From: Wyeomyia smithii
Lineage: Eukaryota; Arthropoda; Insecta; Diptera; Culicidae
Length of the DNA: 64,000 bases
Direction of reading: 5' to 3'
Assembly (NCBI RefSeq): GCF_029784165.1
Contig: NC_073695.1
Location: 139,820,626-139,884,625, forward strand
Position numbers and translations under genes: made by a program. The stretch's first letter is position 1. Each line of letters opens with the position of its first letter. The notes under the pieces were generated by a model. It ran no database searches, was not told the DNA's origin, and saw only the letters and a program-made list of their open reading frames with translations. Below are positions 35,833 through 46,920 of the stretch, one piece after another.

Positions 35833-38800
35833 AAACTAAATTAATCTACCTAGCGGTGAGACCCAGCCTTTCTCCTTCGAACTTATAATTTTTTGAAATA
35901 GATTTACTCCAACACTTAAAAAATACACCTTGATTATATCTGCTGGATTTGTTATTCATTCTAAACAACAAATTTTTGGTAGCCAACAGCACAACTATAC
36001 CGAACATTTGAAATTTAACATATCATCAGCTTCGTGCAACACTGGCACAACTCAAAATTTGCATTTTTGAGTTTTTGATGGCAAACGATGCCAAATACTG
36101 TTAAGTTTCATCACACGAAATCCCATTTCGAAAATCACGAAAATTCCAGAGTTATGAGTAGAAGTGCCTTTGCTGCACAAATCGAAATTTCTCCATAATG
36201 TTAGTAAAAATAAAGTTTTAACTTGGACAACGTGAGCACGTTATATGTGCAAAATAGATCCAAAGGTGTTAAATAAGGATTGGTAATCTTAAACTTCAAA
36301 GTTTTCTTGAAAATCGAAAAATACACTTTCGACGCAAATTTTCAAACGCGTTTTACTCGAAACTATGTTTTTTGAGTTGTGCCAGTGGTGCACGAAACCG
36401 ACAGTATGAATATAAATTAACACATATACATGCAAATAACATTAAATTCTTTCAACTATATGATGCGATCTTGTTTTTGATTGTGGTATAATCGATTTGT
36501 ACTCATATACTGCCTATAAATATTCAGATTCTTCAAGTCAACGTTAGTCAGTAGATTTCAAATAATGTATAAATTAATGTTGTTCCTTTTACATTAATTT
36601 GAATGATCTTATCAGTGAAATTGAAATTCTTTAACGCAGTTGATATTACTGATCGTTTCTGAGAGGCACCCAATGAATGGCCAAATACCAATCAATATGG
36701 GTTCTTGAAACCTGGATTATACCCAGTGGCCCGAATCCGACCTAAAACCCAATTTTCAATCCAGATGACCACTTCTGGTTGCCTGATAATCATAAAATCA
36801 TAAAATCCATCATAAAATTGCCGAACTGCCTAATCTGGGTATTTCTATGGCGAAGATGGCGACAGTTTCCGATCAACAGCCTAAAGTGACAAATACCATC
36901 CAATACGATTTGGGAAAGCGGTATGATACCCTGAAGCCAGAAATCATCTTCAGACGCCATTTTAAATTTCTAGACAGTAGCTTCCGGTTTCTTCCAGTCT
37001 AAAAGGGACAAACATTACCCAATGTGAGTTTTTCAGTACCCGGGATGATGCTCAGAGACCAGGAATCAACTTCATACTTCATTTTGAAATCCGAATTTGC
37101 GACACCTGTTTTCTTTAAATAAGTCGTGTAACCTTTGAAAGAAGAGATTTTCAATATTTTTACAATTTGACACATAATGGATAAAATAAAAGTCCGATTA
37201 CACTGGTCAACACAAGTGTTGCCCCGAAGGTCAAACTAAGAAAAAATGGAAAATTATAGCTTTTCCTGTGAATTTTTTTCTTTCTAGAACAGCTATTATG
37301 AGCTTTAGGGCAGCATTTTTTTCGATTTTGTCAACTTGTTATAAAGCAACTAAACCTTCGAGGAGGACTGGCAACATGGCCAATAAAACAAACGTACATT
37401 GAATCGGTCCGTAAATTTCTAATAAAATTCACGTGTATTTTCGCACTAGAGGTCATGAAAGGTTGTAAATTTTCAAGTATATCGGGTGTCGCGTGTGTAA
37501 GATACAAATTAGTTAGAGTGGAGTGAAAATTAGAAGATCAAAAATGGAAGTGATTATGTAGTGTAAATTGGCACAGAAGATATAGTTCGCCATTCGTGTA
37601 CGTTTTGATCTTTACCAAGTGAACGGTAGTGTTAGTGAAAAGAGAGTGGAAACCGTAAAGAAGGAATGAGGTTCAACACGTCCTCTCCACTGACATCGAT
37701 TGGGTTTGTGTGTTTTTTTTTATCTTCCGCTGAGCTTTGCGCGCAGCGAAGTGCAAAGCTTTCTTGCATTTGTGGTTCCTGCTGCTGGCTCGCAAAATGC
37801 AACTGGAGAGACAGGAAACAGAAGCTAAGTATTGGTTTTGGTGATATTTCACGTCGTGTTTGAAACGGGATCAGAGTGAAATTGTGACTACCTATGTAGT
37901 CACACAGCTAACGCACACAGCTTTTCTTCCATTCGATTTGAACGGCATGTGAGCGAGAGAGAATTTGTTTTTTTTTTCTGCCTTTTGTGCTGCTTACGAC
38001 CGCAGAGGCACCTTCGAAGATGCCGATTTTCTGATTCTTTCTCTCTCGATCACTTGCTGTGTGTGTTGGGTAGCGCGTTCATGTGTTCATGATTTTTTTT
38101 ACGTTGCATCAACTTGCAAGTTGCAGTAGGCTGACATGAGAATGTGTGTTCAGCAAATAGACGTCGCGCACTTGCGTTTGACAGCTATTGGTGGCTTTGT
38201 TTGCCTTCGGGCGATGCAGTTTGGTTCTAAATTATAGCAGATCATTTCAGTTGTGACCAGTGATGCCACATATATAGATTTGTCTGCTTTTATACAGATT
38301 TCTTGCGTATTTTCCATACAGATATCTGCATGCAGATTGCAGATTTTCTGGAAATAATACAGATTTTTTTGGTTTTCATGGGGTAGTAAATTGAACTTCT
38401 TGATGTGGTTGAAAAGCGGAGATTGGCTCGGATGCGGTTCAGCGTGTCGTAGGTTTTACTATATTCATATGCTACTATAAATCTTTGAACACGCTAACTT
38501 TCACAAGATCGAATTGATAGTTTTACAATAGAGTTTGATCATCTATCATTCACACGCGACAAATATCTAAGTGCTTCGTCTGTCATGAAGAGTTCTGATC
38601 GGTTACGGTCATTTAACCATATTTAACCCTATTATTTTTATGATTTTCCTAGCTTTTGGACAAATGTTGATACTCTTGAATTTTTTTTTTATTCAATAAT
38701 ATTTAAATCTTGTTGGATGCAATTTTTTGTTTTTGAATTTTAAGGGCTTTGGATGCATGTAAATTTGCCAGTTTTTGAATTCATTAGGATACTTAGCTCA

Positions 38801-40500
38801 TTCCCAATTATATTACAAGAGAAAAACGCGTTGTAGATCTTATATCCTCAAAAATTGCGGTCGGCTTACAGTTTCCGAATAAAGTTTAACGTCTTACGAA
38901 ATAAAGCTACTCATTGATTCGTGAATGGGTAAATTAAGGTGTTAATGAGCAGAAACGCGTAGAGTCGTACGATACGTAAGGTAACCGAAATTACTTAACC
39001 TCCACGATTCGCTTGTATCCCGTCACTGCAAATATGATGAGGTTTCAAACATGTTGGCACCTGGCGCGCTTTCGCGAGTTCATATATTGAAGATCGCACC
39101 ACTAACCTCGGGAAAGTGCGTGCACGTCGGGTTCAAAATTGGAAGGGTCGGTCTGTTCCTCTATTAGTACAGAGCACGTTATTCCCGTCGTACTCCTAAA
39201 ATCAATGAAACAAAACGTCTTAGATACATAGAAGATAGGTTCGCGAAAAATATCTTAGTGGACGAGGGCCCATTAATACCGCCAAGAGTTTTATCGTATG
39301 TAGAGAAGAAACGCGACAAACAACTAACACAAAATTCCTATACCCGTGGTGCTTGTGGAGTGTGCAGGAGTATATCCGGCCTCTAGTAACAACAAGTATC
39401 GAACTAACACCCCTTTCCTTCCTTCCTTTGATCTACGTTCTGGACCGGCAGGCGTCGGTACTGATCAGCATGCAGGGGTTATTGGAGATGCACATCGAGA
39501 AGCCAAATCCCAAGCAGGAATCACTAAATTCGATTTACAACTCCAATCGATCCTGATCAGTAACGAAGTGGCAACCGGTGGTGATCAATCAAGCTCAAGC
39601 TTGTTATAAAGCAACTAAACCTTCAATTTAAAACTAAGATTGTTGAAATCAGTAATGCCATCTTTGGCAAAACGAGTGAATTTGATAAAGTTTTCTGATC
39701 ACGTTTTTTTCATAACCTTCGAACTACATGTTCAATCATAATTAAACTCGTTATTGAGGGTTTATAACGACAGCCCGTTCATTTGATACCTATATTGATC
39801 AAATCGGTTGTGTAGTTTCTGAGATAATGGAGTTTCATAACTTTTACATTTTGCTGCATAACAGACAAAGTTACAGTCCGATTATAATAAAATTCAATGG
39901 CAATTTATCAGGCAACTAGACCTTTCTATTGCAACTTATTTTGTGAAAATCGGTCCATCCATCTCTGAGAAAAGTGAAAAAAAGTTCAAACAGTCTTAGA
40001 AACATGTTTCTTATCATAGCTTGATTTCACATTATTATACATAACGGACAAAGTTCAGGTCTAATAACAATAAAATACAATAGAGTCTTCTGGGGCAACA
40101 AGACCTTTCATATGACACTAATTTTGTGAAAATCGGTCCAGCCATCTCTGAGAAAAGTGAGTGAGTTTAAACAATGTTTGAAACACGTTTCTTTGCATAA
40201 CCTTTGAACTACATGTCCAATCATTATAAAATTATTCCACAAATGGTTCAAAAAACAAGCCCGTTCTTTTGATACCAATATGTTCAAATCGGTTTTGTAG
40301 TTTCTGAGATAATGAAGTTTTGTGATTCTCACATTTTGATACATAACCTCGAAACTAAAAATCCGATTACAATAAAATTTAATAGGATCTTATGGGGCAA
40401 CTAGACCTTTCATTTGCAATTAGTTTCATAAAAATCGGTTCAGCCATCTCTGAGAAAATCGAGTGAGATTGGGAGACCGTTACATACATACACACACACA

Positions 40501-40554
<54 letters not shown>

Positions 40555-40673
40555 GAAAATGCTCAGCTCGTCAAATTAAGTCGATTGATATACGAGATTC
40601 GACCCTTTGGAGCACTTTTATACCTTTGGTTTTTTCAGTGATTGCTATACCTTTCTAGGAGAAAGGCAAAAAT
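35833..40673 (+). repeat. Family A variant copy, with 2.2-kb insertion
   Basis: The head (TAGCGGTGAGACCCAGCC) is followed not by the usual 150-bp units but by a different core at about 35935-37330. That core recurs at 52725-54090 with few differences. After the insertion at 37360-39599 the 260-bp units, a CA microsatellite (about 40489-40550) and the tail follow normally. It is therefore a subfamily with a replaced core. Confidence 0.82.
37335..39624. mobile_element. 2.24-kb unknown insertion with 25-bp TSD
   Basis: The 25 bases at 37335-37359 recur exactly at 39600-39624. The sister repeat at 54090-54160 has a single, uninterrupted counterpart (AAAGCAACTAAACC). The insert therefore occupies 37360-39599. 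I see no reverse transcriptase, transposase, terminal repeat or clear poly(A). A cluster of ACAGATT motifs lies at 38270-38370. An open frame at 39346-39609 (87 codons) has no known motif and runs into the duplication. A long exact duplication is more like LINE-mediated insertion than a DNA transposon; it may be a retrocopy or a LINE 5' region. Confidence 0.65.
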
Positions 40674-41560
40674 GTACCCTGTAAAAATAAATAAATTAAA
40701 AAAAAACCTAAATCAATCCACCTAGCGGTCAGACTCAGCCTTTCTCATTCAAACTCTTATTTGTAAAAATAGATTAACATGAACGATTCAATCCAATAAA
40801 TGTATACTCACTCTTTAGGTTCTAAAATACTGACGTTGTAATCTATACGGGTCATTCCATGTCAAGTGATCAGGCAAATGCATCGACTCTCTCCGATTCA
40901 CTTTAAAATGAATAAAATGACTTGTTTTAGGTCGAAACTGAAAAATCCAGAGTTTTGGGTCAATCGGACAACCCACCTCCAATTGCGGGGCCCTCCATTT
41001 TTGTATATTTTGACAAAAAATCATTTTCCATGTTTTGGAAAAACATCATATCTCAGAGACCGCAAGAGCTACAGAAAATATTGGACACTCTTTTTAAAGG
41101 TTATTAAATTTACAATGGCATCATCATTTTCTGTAAAACAGTGTTGCCAACATTGATATTTTTACTTTTAAAAACTAAATCTTCGTTAATATCAAAATAC
41201 CCCCATTTTTTTTTTTAAATTTGATGTCACCAACGCATCCCAAACTAAATCAGCGCTTCAAATCTCAAAAACTGGTTTCTCACATTCTACTTGATGGTAC
41301 CTGAATTAACAGCCATTAAAGTACAACGTGCGTCCCATAAATTATATTTATTTAACAAGTTTGTCAGAAATTAACGTTTGATTTTTGTTTAACTTTTGGA
41401 GTTAAATTGAAATTAATACCCGATCAGAGCTTCACAATGTCTTCATTAGAATGGTAGCGTCCGCTTGAGGTGTCGCCGAATGCATTCCTCGGATTCCTGG
41501 AAAGAGTTTAACTGAATCGAACCTGGAAACACTGACAACTGGCGGATTTTATCGCTCGTT

Positions 41561-41794
41561 TTATTGAAAATGAAATTTTTCTTTGAGTTGCCGAACCATT
41601 TTCTCTCCTGCACTTTCTAGACTTTCATTTTGCTGACTAGAAACAGCCTCAAAAGAATTTTTTAAAGCTTTTGATGCCTTGAGCAGTTTTTTTCTACTGT
41701 ATTTATTCGATCGTTTGACCTTCGACTCACTAACGGGCGATTGACCAAGAGATTGCAAAACGGTGTTACGGCAAACCAGCTGTGTCTTTACTAT
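41561..41794 (-). pseudogene. Coding-like fragment of unknown protein
   Basis: The minus-strand frame includes VKTQLVCRNTVL and then a Lys/Ser-rich helix, KVKRSNKYSRKKLLKASKAL, ending EKFHFQ-stop. Residue use is more protein-like than in neighbouring frames. A pyrimidine run then ATAG just upstream (about 41798-41815) would fit a splice acceptor. I do not recognise the family. It may be a broken transposase exon or a captured gene piece. Confidence 0.25.
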
Positions 41795-41797
41795 AAA

Positions 41798-42340
41798 AGT
41801 AGGGGAAGGGGTGATAAAATGAACACCCTAAGCCATTTCCCAATTTCCTCCACAGTTTAACACTACAACTATGAATCGATAGTGCACGTCAACTGAGCCA
41901 CTAATGGCTGATACAAAAAATAAGAAGAAGTACTCAAATATAGTATTTTTCGTAGTTTTCATGAGCATTTTTGACAGAATTTTTTTGGAGGTAAAATGGA
42001 CACGTGTGGGTAAAATGAACATAGGGAGGTGGTAATATGTACACCTTGGGCGTGAACATTAATTATCCCTTTACAGATAGTAAAATGTTGTTCCATAGCA
42101 CGTGGCAAACTTATGCATTTACCAACAGTTCAATTCTTATCCGGAAGAAACTGAGAAATGGCGGAAGTTTTTTTTATGGACACTCCGCATTCAACGGTAC
42201 GATCAGCCGCGGTCATCTGTTCATCGGTCCGAGTTTACCTTTGCGTTTTTCTGATATAAACACGAAGCATCTAGATTTTTTCAACGGCAATTAACACAAT
42301 TTTTCACCATCAACATAGGCTGTCCATTTTACCCGCACAT
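41798..42340. mobile_element. Possible short inverted-repeat element
   Basis: GGGTGATAAAATGAACACC (about 41809) and, inverted, TGTCCATTTTACCCGCAC (about 42327) are imperfect ends. Two similar internal motifs (GTAAAATGGACACGTG near 41992 and GTAAAATGAACATAGG near 42010) support repeat origin. There is no coding region. Confidence 0.35.
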
Positions 42341-42689
42341 ACATATGATTGAAAGATCCTAAATATATCGAGAAAATTATTTAAGCGATTACTAACCTTT
42401 GATGACTTCTGCTGGTTAGTAGACTGAGTACAGATATTTGCAGAAAAATCGTTATAAAATACTGTTTTACACTAGAGAAAACTTTATTTTTTGTAAACCA
42501 AAAATAACATCACCACCACGAATGTACACGTGTTTTTTGTTTTTGTTTTGTAACAGACTAATCCCGGCTGCAAGCCCGAGAAGAACGCGAAACTTACAAA
42601 ACGATACTGAAACCGCATTGCCTTCTATGATGTTTGGGCCGGAAGTATCCTGTACACCGTGAATTGGTAACAGAAGGGGAAACAGTCCC

Positions 42690-44120
42690 AAATACTAAAT
42701 CAAAACGGAACTCAACGGAAAATGGAAGACCACCCTTCTGACCTAAACAACCTCTACCAATACCCTAAGTAAAAGGTTACAAATCCGCTTAAGCGCCAAC
42801 ACGCCTTACAGCGTGCTGCGGAATCGCGTGTTATGAGGCCTGCCCGGCTGACTCACTCAGGGCGGGTCTATCGATCGCGGGACCAATCTCAAAAAGACTC
42901 GAACGATAAATCTGACGTTACCAAAAGAGGACTCAAATTCTACTAACTAATTATCTAACACGACACGTGTAATTTAAAAACGAAACATCTAATTGTCTTG
43001 ATCATCTTCTTATTCGGTTGTTTGATGTTTAGTTAGGTTAGTTGAGTGTAGGATACATGTGGTGTGAGTTAATTCTAATAGTTCTTTTCTGACCTTAACT
43101 CGCAACATCAGTTGCTTGTTTCGACGGAATCGACGACAGGAGACGCTGGCGCATGTTGTTTTCGTTCGGATGGCCGACTGCCGATGCTGGTTGCACGGAT
43201 ATCGAACTAAGCCGATTACACAACGTGAACGCCAAAGGTGCTGAAAACGCGTTCGACAAACCTGTCCTTCGTCAGGACCGCTAAGCAATAGATGTTATCG
43301 ACGGACCAACAAGCCGGTTGGCCACGTGGCGTGATGAACGGATTTGGTTCTAAGTAACCGCTCGCCGCACTGCGTGTTCGAGCCGATAGCAGTGGGAGCT
43401 AGCGCGAATGCGCCAAAGGTAATCAGGAACCGATGCACGTGGTCTACGGAAACCACAGAAGGTCGCAGAATGAATCTGTGTGTCTGAATGGCAGTTTATC
43501 GTATCGCTGATGTTGTAACGCCACGTTGAAGATGCTGCTACGACCTGTCCGGAATAAAAACCTTCGTTCGAAGGCTTTGATCTTCGAACGACAATGATTG
43601 GCATTAGGCCATGCCGGTGAATAGCACTTTTACCTTATTGCTCTGGGTGAATTACACTACACCCGCCGGTATGGTGGCACTTTTCGCTTGCCTCCGAGGC
43701 CACTTATTTATAATCGTTAAATTATCTTAAACTTTTCTCCACTAATTGCACCTTGTACTTATAATCTTCTCTTGTTAGCTTTACTTGTAATCACTTTGTA
43801 CGCCAACTAAATTTCGTCTGTCTAACTTGGAGGTCGATCTGCGAATGATCTGGTTTCTCTCTGATCGATCTATATTGACCGCCGAGTTCTTCGGCGATAT
43901 CCTGCTCCAACATGTGTCGCCTTCTAATTGGCTGGATCAGATTACCGCTTTGAGAGGTCTTGAGAGGAATTCTTTATTCACGGCAAAGGATCAACCGGTT
44001 CGCGTGGATTGGTTGTTGTCTAGGCTAAAAGTCGACCTACCTTGGGGGTGTCGAGTTAAACTTAAGCGTTTCGAGTTTAGTTCGTAACTCTTCCAACGCT
44101 TCGCTACGCGTGCGGTGACA
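42690..44120 (-). mobile_element. Probable LTR-retrotransposon remnant
   Basis: The GC content is higher than in the surroundings, with no good frames. On the minus strand a TGTCACCGCACG end at 44120 looks like an LTR start. Downstream, TCATTCG with A43846 as +1 has AGACG at +28 to +32 (43815-43819), the same initiator/downstream pattern as the intact LTR in this window. No second LTR, primer site or pol fragment was found, so this may be a solo LTR plus leader. The extent to 42690 is a guess from composition. Confidence 0.35.
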
Positions 44121-44374
44121 GTTTATTATTTTGACTGTTTCATGTCGCATACTTTGTCTCAAATAGCTTCTAGTGCCTCTTAGATAAGGTGCCAAAAAAG
44201 TTTGTACTATTTTTCAACGTAATAGTCGAGATTTGAACAATTTCCCTAAACTATTAAAATAGGTTCAAAACAATTTCAAATAAAACAAAACAATAATGAC
44301 ATCGTAGAAGTGAGCTAATAATTTCAATTCTAATATTTTCATGTTGTAAAGATTATAGTGTGAAAACGTCCTTC

Positions 44375-45134
44375 TAGAGATGGTAATCGGAAGCGAAGGT
44401 ATTGATATTTGGTATCGCGATATAACGCCAAACGATCCGATACCAAGCAGCAAATATATCGCAATGAATGTATAGATACTTCAATATTATCGCAATATTC
44501 GAAAGGGGTGAAGTGTGAAAGTAATTTTATGGACTTTACACTGAATTTTTTTCGTAGCACCGTCGGCACTGATTTCAAAGTAAAGAAGATGCTGAATCTT
44601 TTGGTGCTAAAACTATCCTCGTCGGGCATGTAAGAAATAGAAAAAAAACATTTTCACAAAAAATCAATTTGCGTTAAATACTTTTCAGTTCGTCGATAAC
44701 GAATAACACTGGAAGTGTTTATGACATGTGAATTTGAATTGCTAGATTAGACACTTTGAGAAAGATAAAAATCGCGCTGTTTTGTTTGCTCGTTGTCGCA
44801 CAAATTCTACAAATTCGCGTTGACGGTGTTGAAAGCGTTAAAAGAGAGTTTCAAGACTGTTCGCACTTGCGGGAAATCTTATATGTAATTTTCATAATGT
44901 GCGTGATAACAAAAAAATACTTCCTTCCTTCTTTCCTATGTTTTCAAATGCATAAACCACACAAATATCAGCAACACCGCCAACGCGAATATTCTTCCAA
45001 TATTTTTCGAGTATCAAATGAAAATATATCGATATCCGATAAAATTGCTTGCTGAAGTATCAATGCCAAATACTCGATAAATCGAGGGAAAAGTATCGAT
45101 ACCCGTAGTATCGATAAAGTATCGCACATCCCTA
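44375..45134. mobile_element. hAT-like MITE rich in ATCGATA motifs
   Basis: The ends TAGAGATGG and, inverted, CATCCCTA give the TAGRGATG-type terminus of hAT elements. The imperfect flanking octamers CGTCCTTC (44367-44374) and GGACCTTC (45135-45142) match at six of eight positions. Repeated TATCGATA-like motifs lie near both ends (GGTATCGCGATA, AGTATCGATACCC, AAGTATCGCACATCC). It is 760 bp without a transposase frame. Confidence 0.6.
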
Positions 45135-45670
45135 GGACCTTCTACTATTTCCTGATTGTACTCATGAAACCTGTCATTGAAACATGACGAAATGATTTTT
45201 AAATTTTGACGTGGGACTACGTCTTTCTCCACTATACTAGGGTACATTCTGTGGAAACTGGATTGAACATGTAACATTTTTGGTTAGGGGAATGGAAGAT
45301 TTTAGATGCTAATAGCGCTCAAACAACTGTTCCGATTTCAATAGTTAACATACCGTTGGAAAACTAAAATATACAAGATTTGTACAACATGATAATTTTA
45401 GTAACCATTTTCTTATTACTCCGTGAAAATTGCGGAAAAGTTTGAAGGTCGAATATCCACATACATTTTTCATACGATTGGTATATTTCCCTAACGCAGA
45501 CTTCAGAAACATAGACGAAATGATTTCACGCATTCAGTCATTGGCTAGCAATGCCAGCCAATTGGCATTGCATTCATCACCCAACGTAAGCGACGAAGAA
45601 AGAAAGCAGAGATGCTTCCATGTGATTGGATCTTCCCACAGTCACCCAAGTTCCCCACACTGAGTGACGC
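45135..45670. other. Unassigned, one coding-like frame
   Basis: The plus-strand frame at 45430-45663 contains RNIDEMISRIQSLASNASQL and SSPNVSDEERKQRC, polar and helix-prone. It has no recognised domain and no clear start. It ends just before the core promoter at 45671. No other feature is seen. Confidence 0.2.
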
Positions 45671-45734
45671 TATAAAAGGACATTCCGTGTTGAGAGAAGA
45701 TCATTCCCTGGTCGACCGTCAAGGCGAACAGTTC
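45671..45734 (+). promoter_or_regulatory. Orphan core promoter: TATA, Inr and DPE
   Basis: TATAAAAGG at 45671-45679; TCATTC at 45701-45706, an exact arthropod initiator with A45703 as +1 about 32 bases downstream; AGTTC at 45730-45734, an exact DPE at +28 to +32. No gene follows; the transcribed part runs into a GT-rich minisatellite. The initiator/DPE pair (TCATTCC, AGTTC) is the same as in the errantivirus LTR, so a solo LTR of a related element is the best guess. Confidence 0.55.
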
Positions 45735-45934
45735 GGCTTCCCTTCGATCTGAGTTGGATCCCACCAGTGGTAATCTAATTCAGATATCGTTGTTGGAATA
45801 CAGCCCGGAATTGGACGTGAACGGCACTGGAGACCATTGGTAGCCGTTGGAAGGGACCATTGGAAGACTTGGAAGTCGTTCGGGTGCTGCCGATAGTGTA
45901 GTTATAGTGTGTCGTATATCAAGCGTGTGTTCTG

Positions 45935-46101
45935 AGTAGCGTATGGGTGTGTATGTGTGGGTGTGTATGTGTGGGTGTGTGAATATGTAAGTGGCGTGTG
46001 TGTGTGTGTGGCTAGCGTGTGTGTGTATGTGTGTGTGTGAGTGGCGTGTGCGCGTGTGTGTGTGTGAGTGGCGTATGCGTGTATGTGTATGTGTGTGAGT
46101 G

Positions 46102-46142
<41 letters not shown>

Positions 46143-46285
46143 TGGCGTGTTTATGTGTGAGTAGCGTGTGCGTGTGTGTGAGTGACGTGTGCGTGTGTGT
46201 GTGAGTGGCGTGTGTGTGTGAGTGGTGTGTGCGTGTGTGTGCATGTGTGTGTGTATAGCGTGTGTGTGGCTAGCGTGTGTGCATT
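45935..46285. repeat. GT-rich minisatellite
   Basis: Imperfect repeats of a TGTGAGTGGCGTGTGCGTG-like unit alternate with pure GT runs. It is not a simple dinucleotide: the GAGTGGCGT interruption recurs regularly. Open frames across it on the minus strand (His/Thr-rich) are artefacts. Confidence 0.9.
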
Positions 46286-46920
46286 TATCCGAGGTAAATA
46301 TATTTATGGCAGAATACTTGTATGGGGAACAAGTTAACTATTTTTCCTATTAGTACTTTAATTGGTATTTTCATGATAGTGACCATAATTTTATGCGAGT
46401 TATTTTCAGCACTGAGCTTATTTTGCGTTTATTTGTAACATGAGACAGACCAAAATTCATGTTTTTCTAATCAATTTAGCAAAAAAAAGCTTTTTCTTGC
46501 GATTTTTTGAGAGCACCGGGTATGTGAAAAAGTTTTTGAGGTTTAAGCAAAAAGTTATGAGAAATTACATGGGACTGTTGTGCATTTATGGGCAGTTCAT
46601 GTGGGTATTAGTATTGATATGCCGAGTTTATGACAGGTGTATGTGGTTTTGTGAAATGTTAATGGATTATTGTGTATGGTATTTGTACGTTTGATGTGTG
46701 TTCTATACTATGGCTATGGTAGAATTAAATCTTTATGGTGGGTGCATAGTCCCACGTCAAGCCTACGTTCGTGCACTCGAGCACATGCCCTTTAACTTTT
46801 TGAACACCAGACCGAAGTTTGAACAAAATCCATTCTCGCGATGTTAAGTGCGATCGATTGTGATTTTCAGCTGAACACTTACTTTTTATACTCCAATCTA
46901 TTGAACACACCATTTTTATC
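46286..46920. other. Unassigned stretch
   Basis: It is AT-rich with no convincing frame or repeat. The last part, from about 46740, may already belong to the right half of the long-inverted-repeat element. Confidence 0.35.

Noticed and set aside
43010..43604. Minus-strand frames of 80-90 codons as genes
   Set aside because: They lie in LTR-like, GC-richer DNA and have no motif; open frames there are expected from composition.
45780..46244. 154-codon His/Thr-rich minus-strand frame
   Set aside because: It is the reverse translation of the GT-rich minisatellite.
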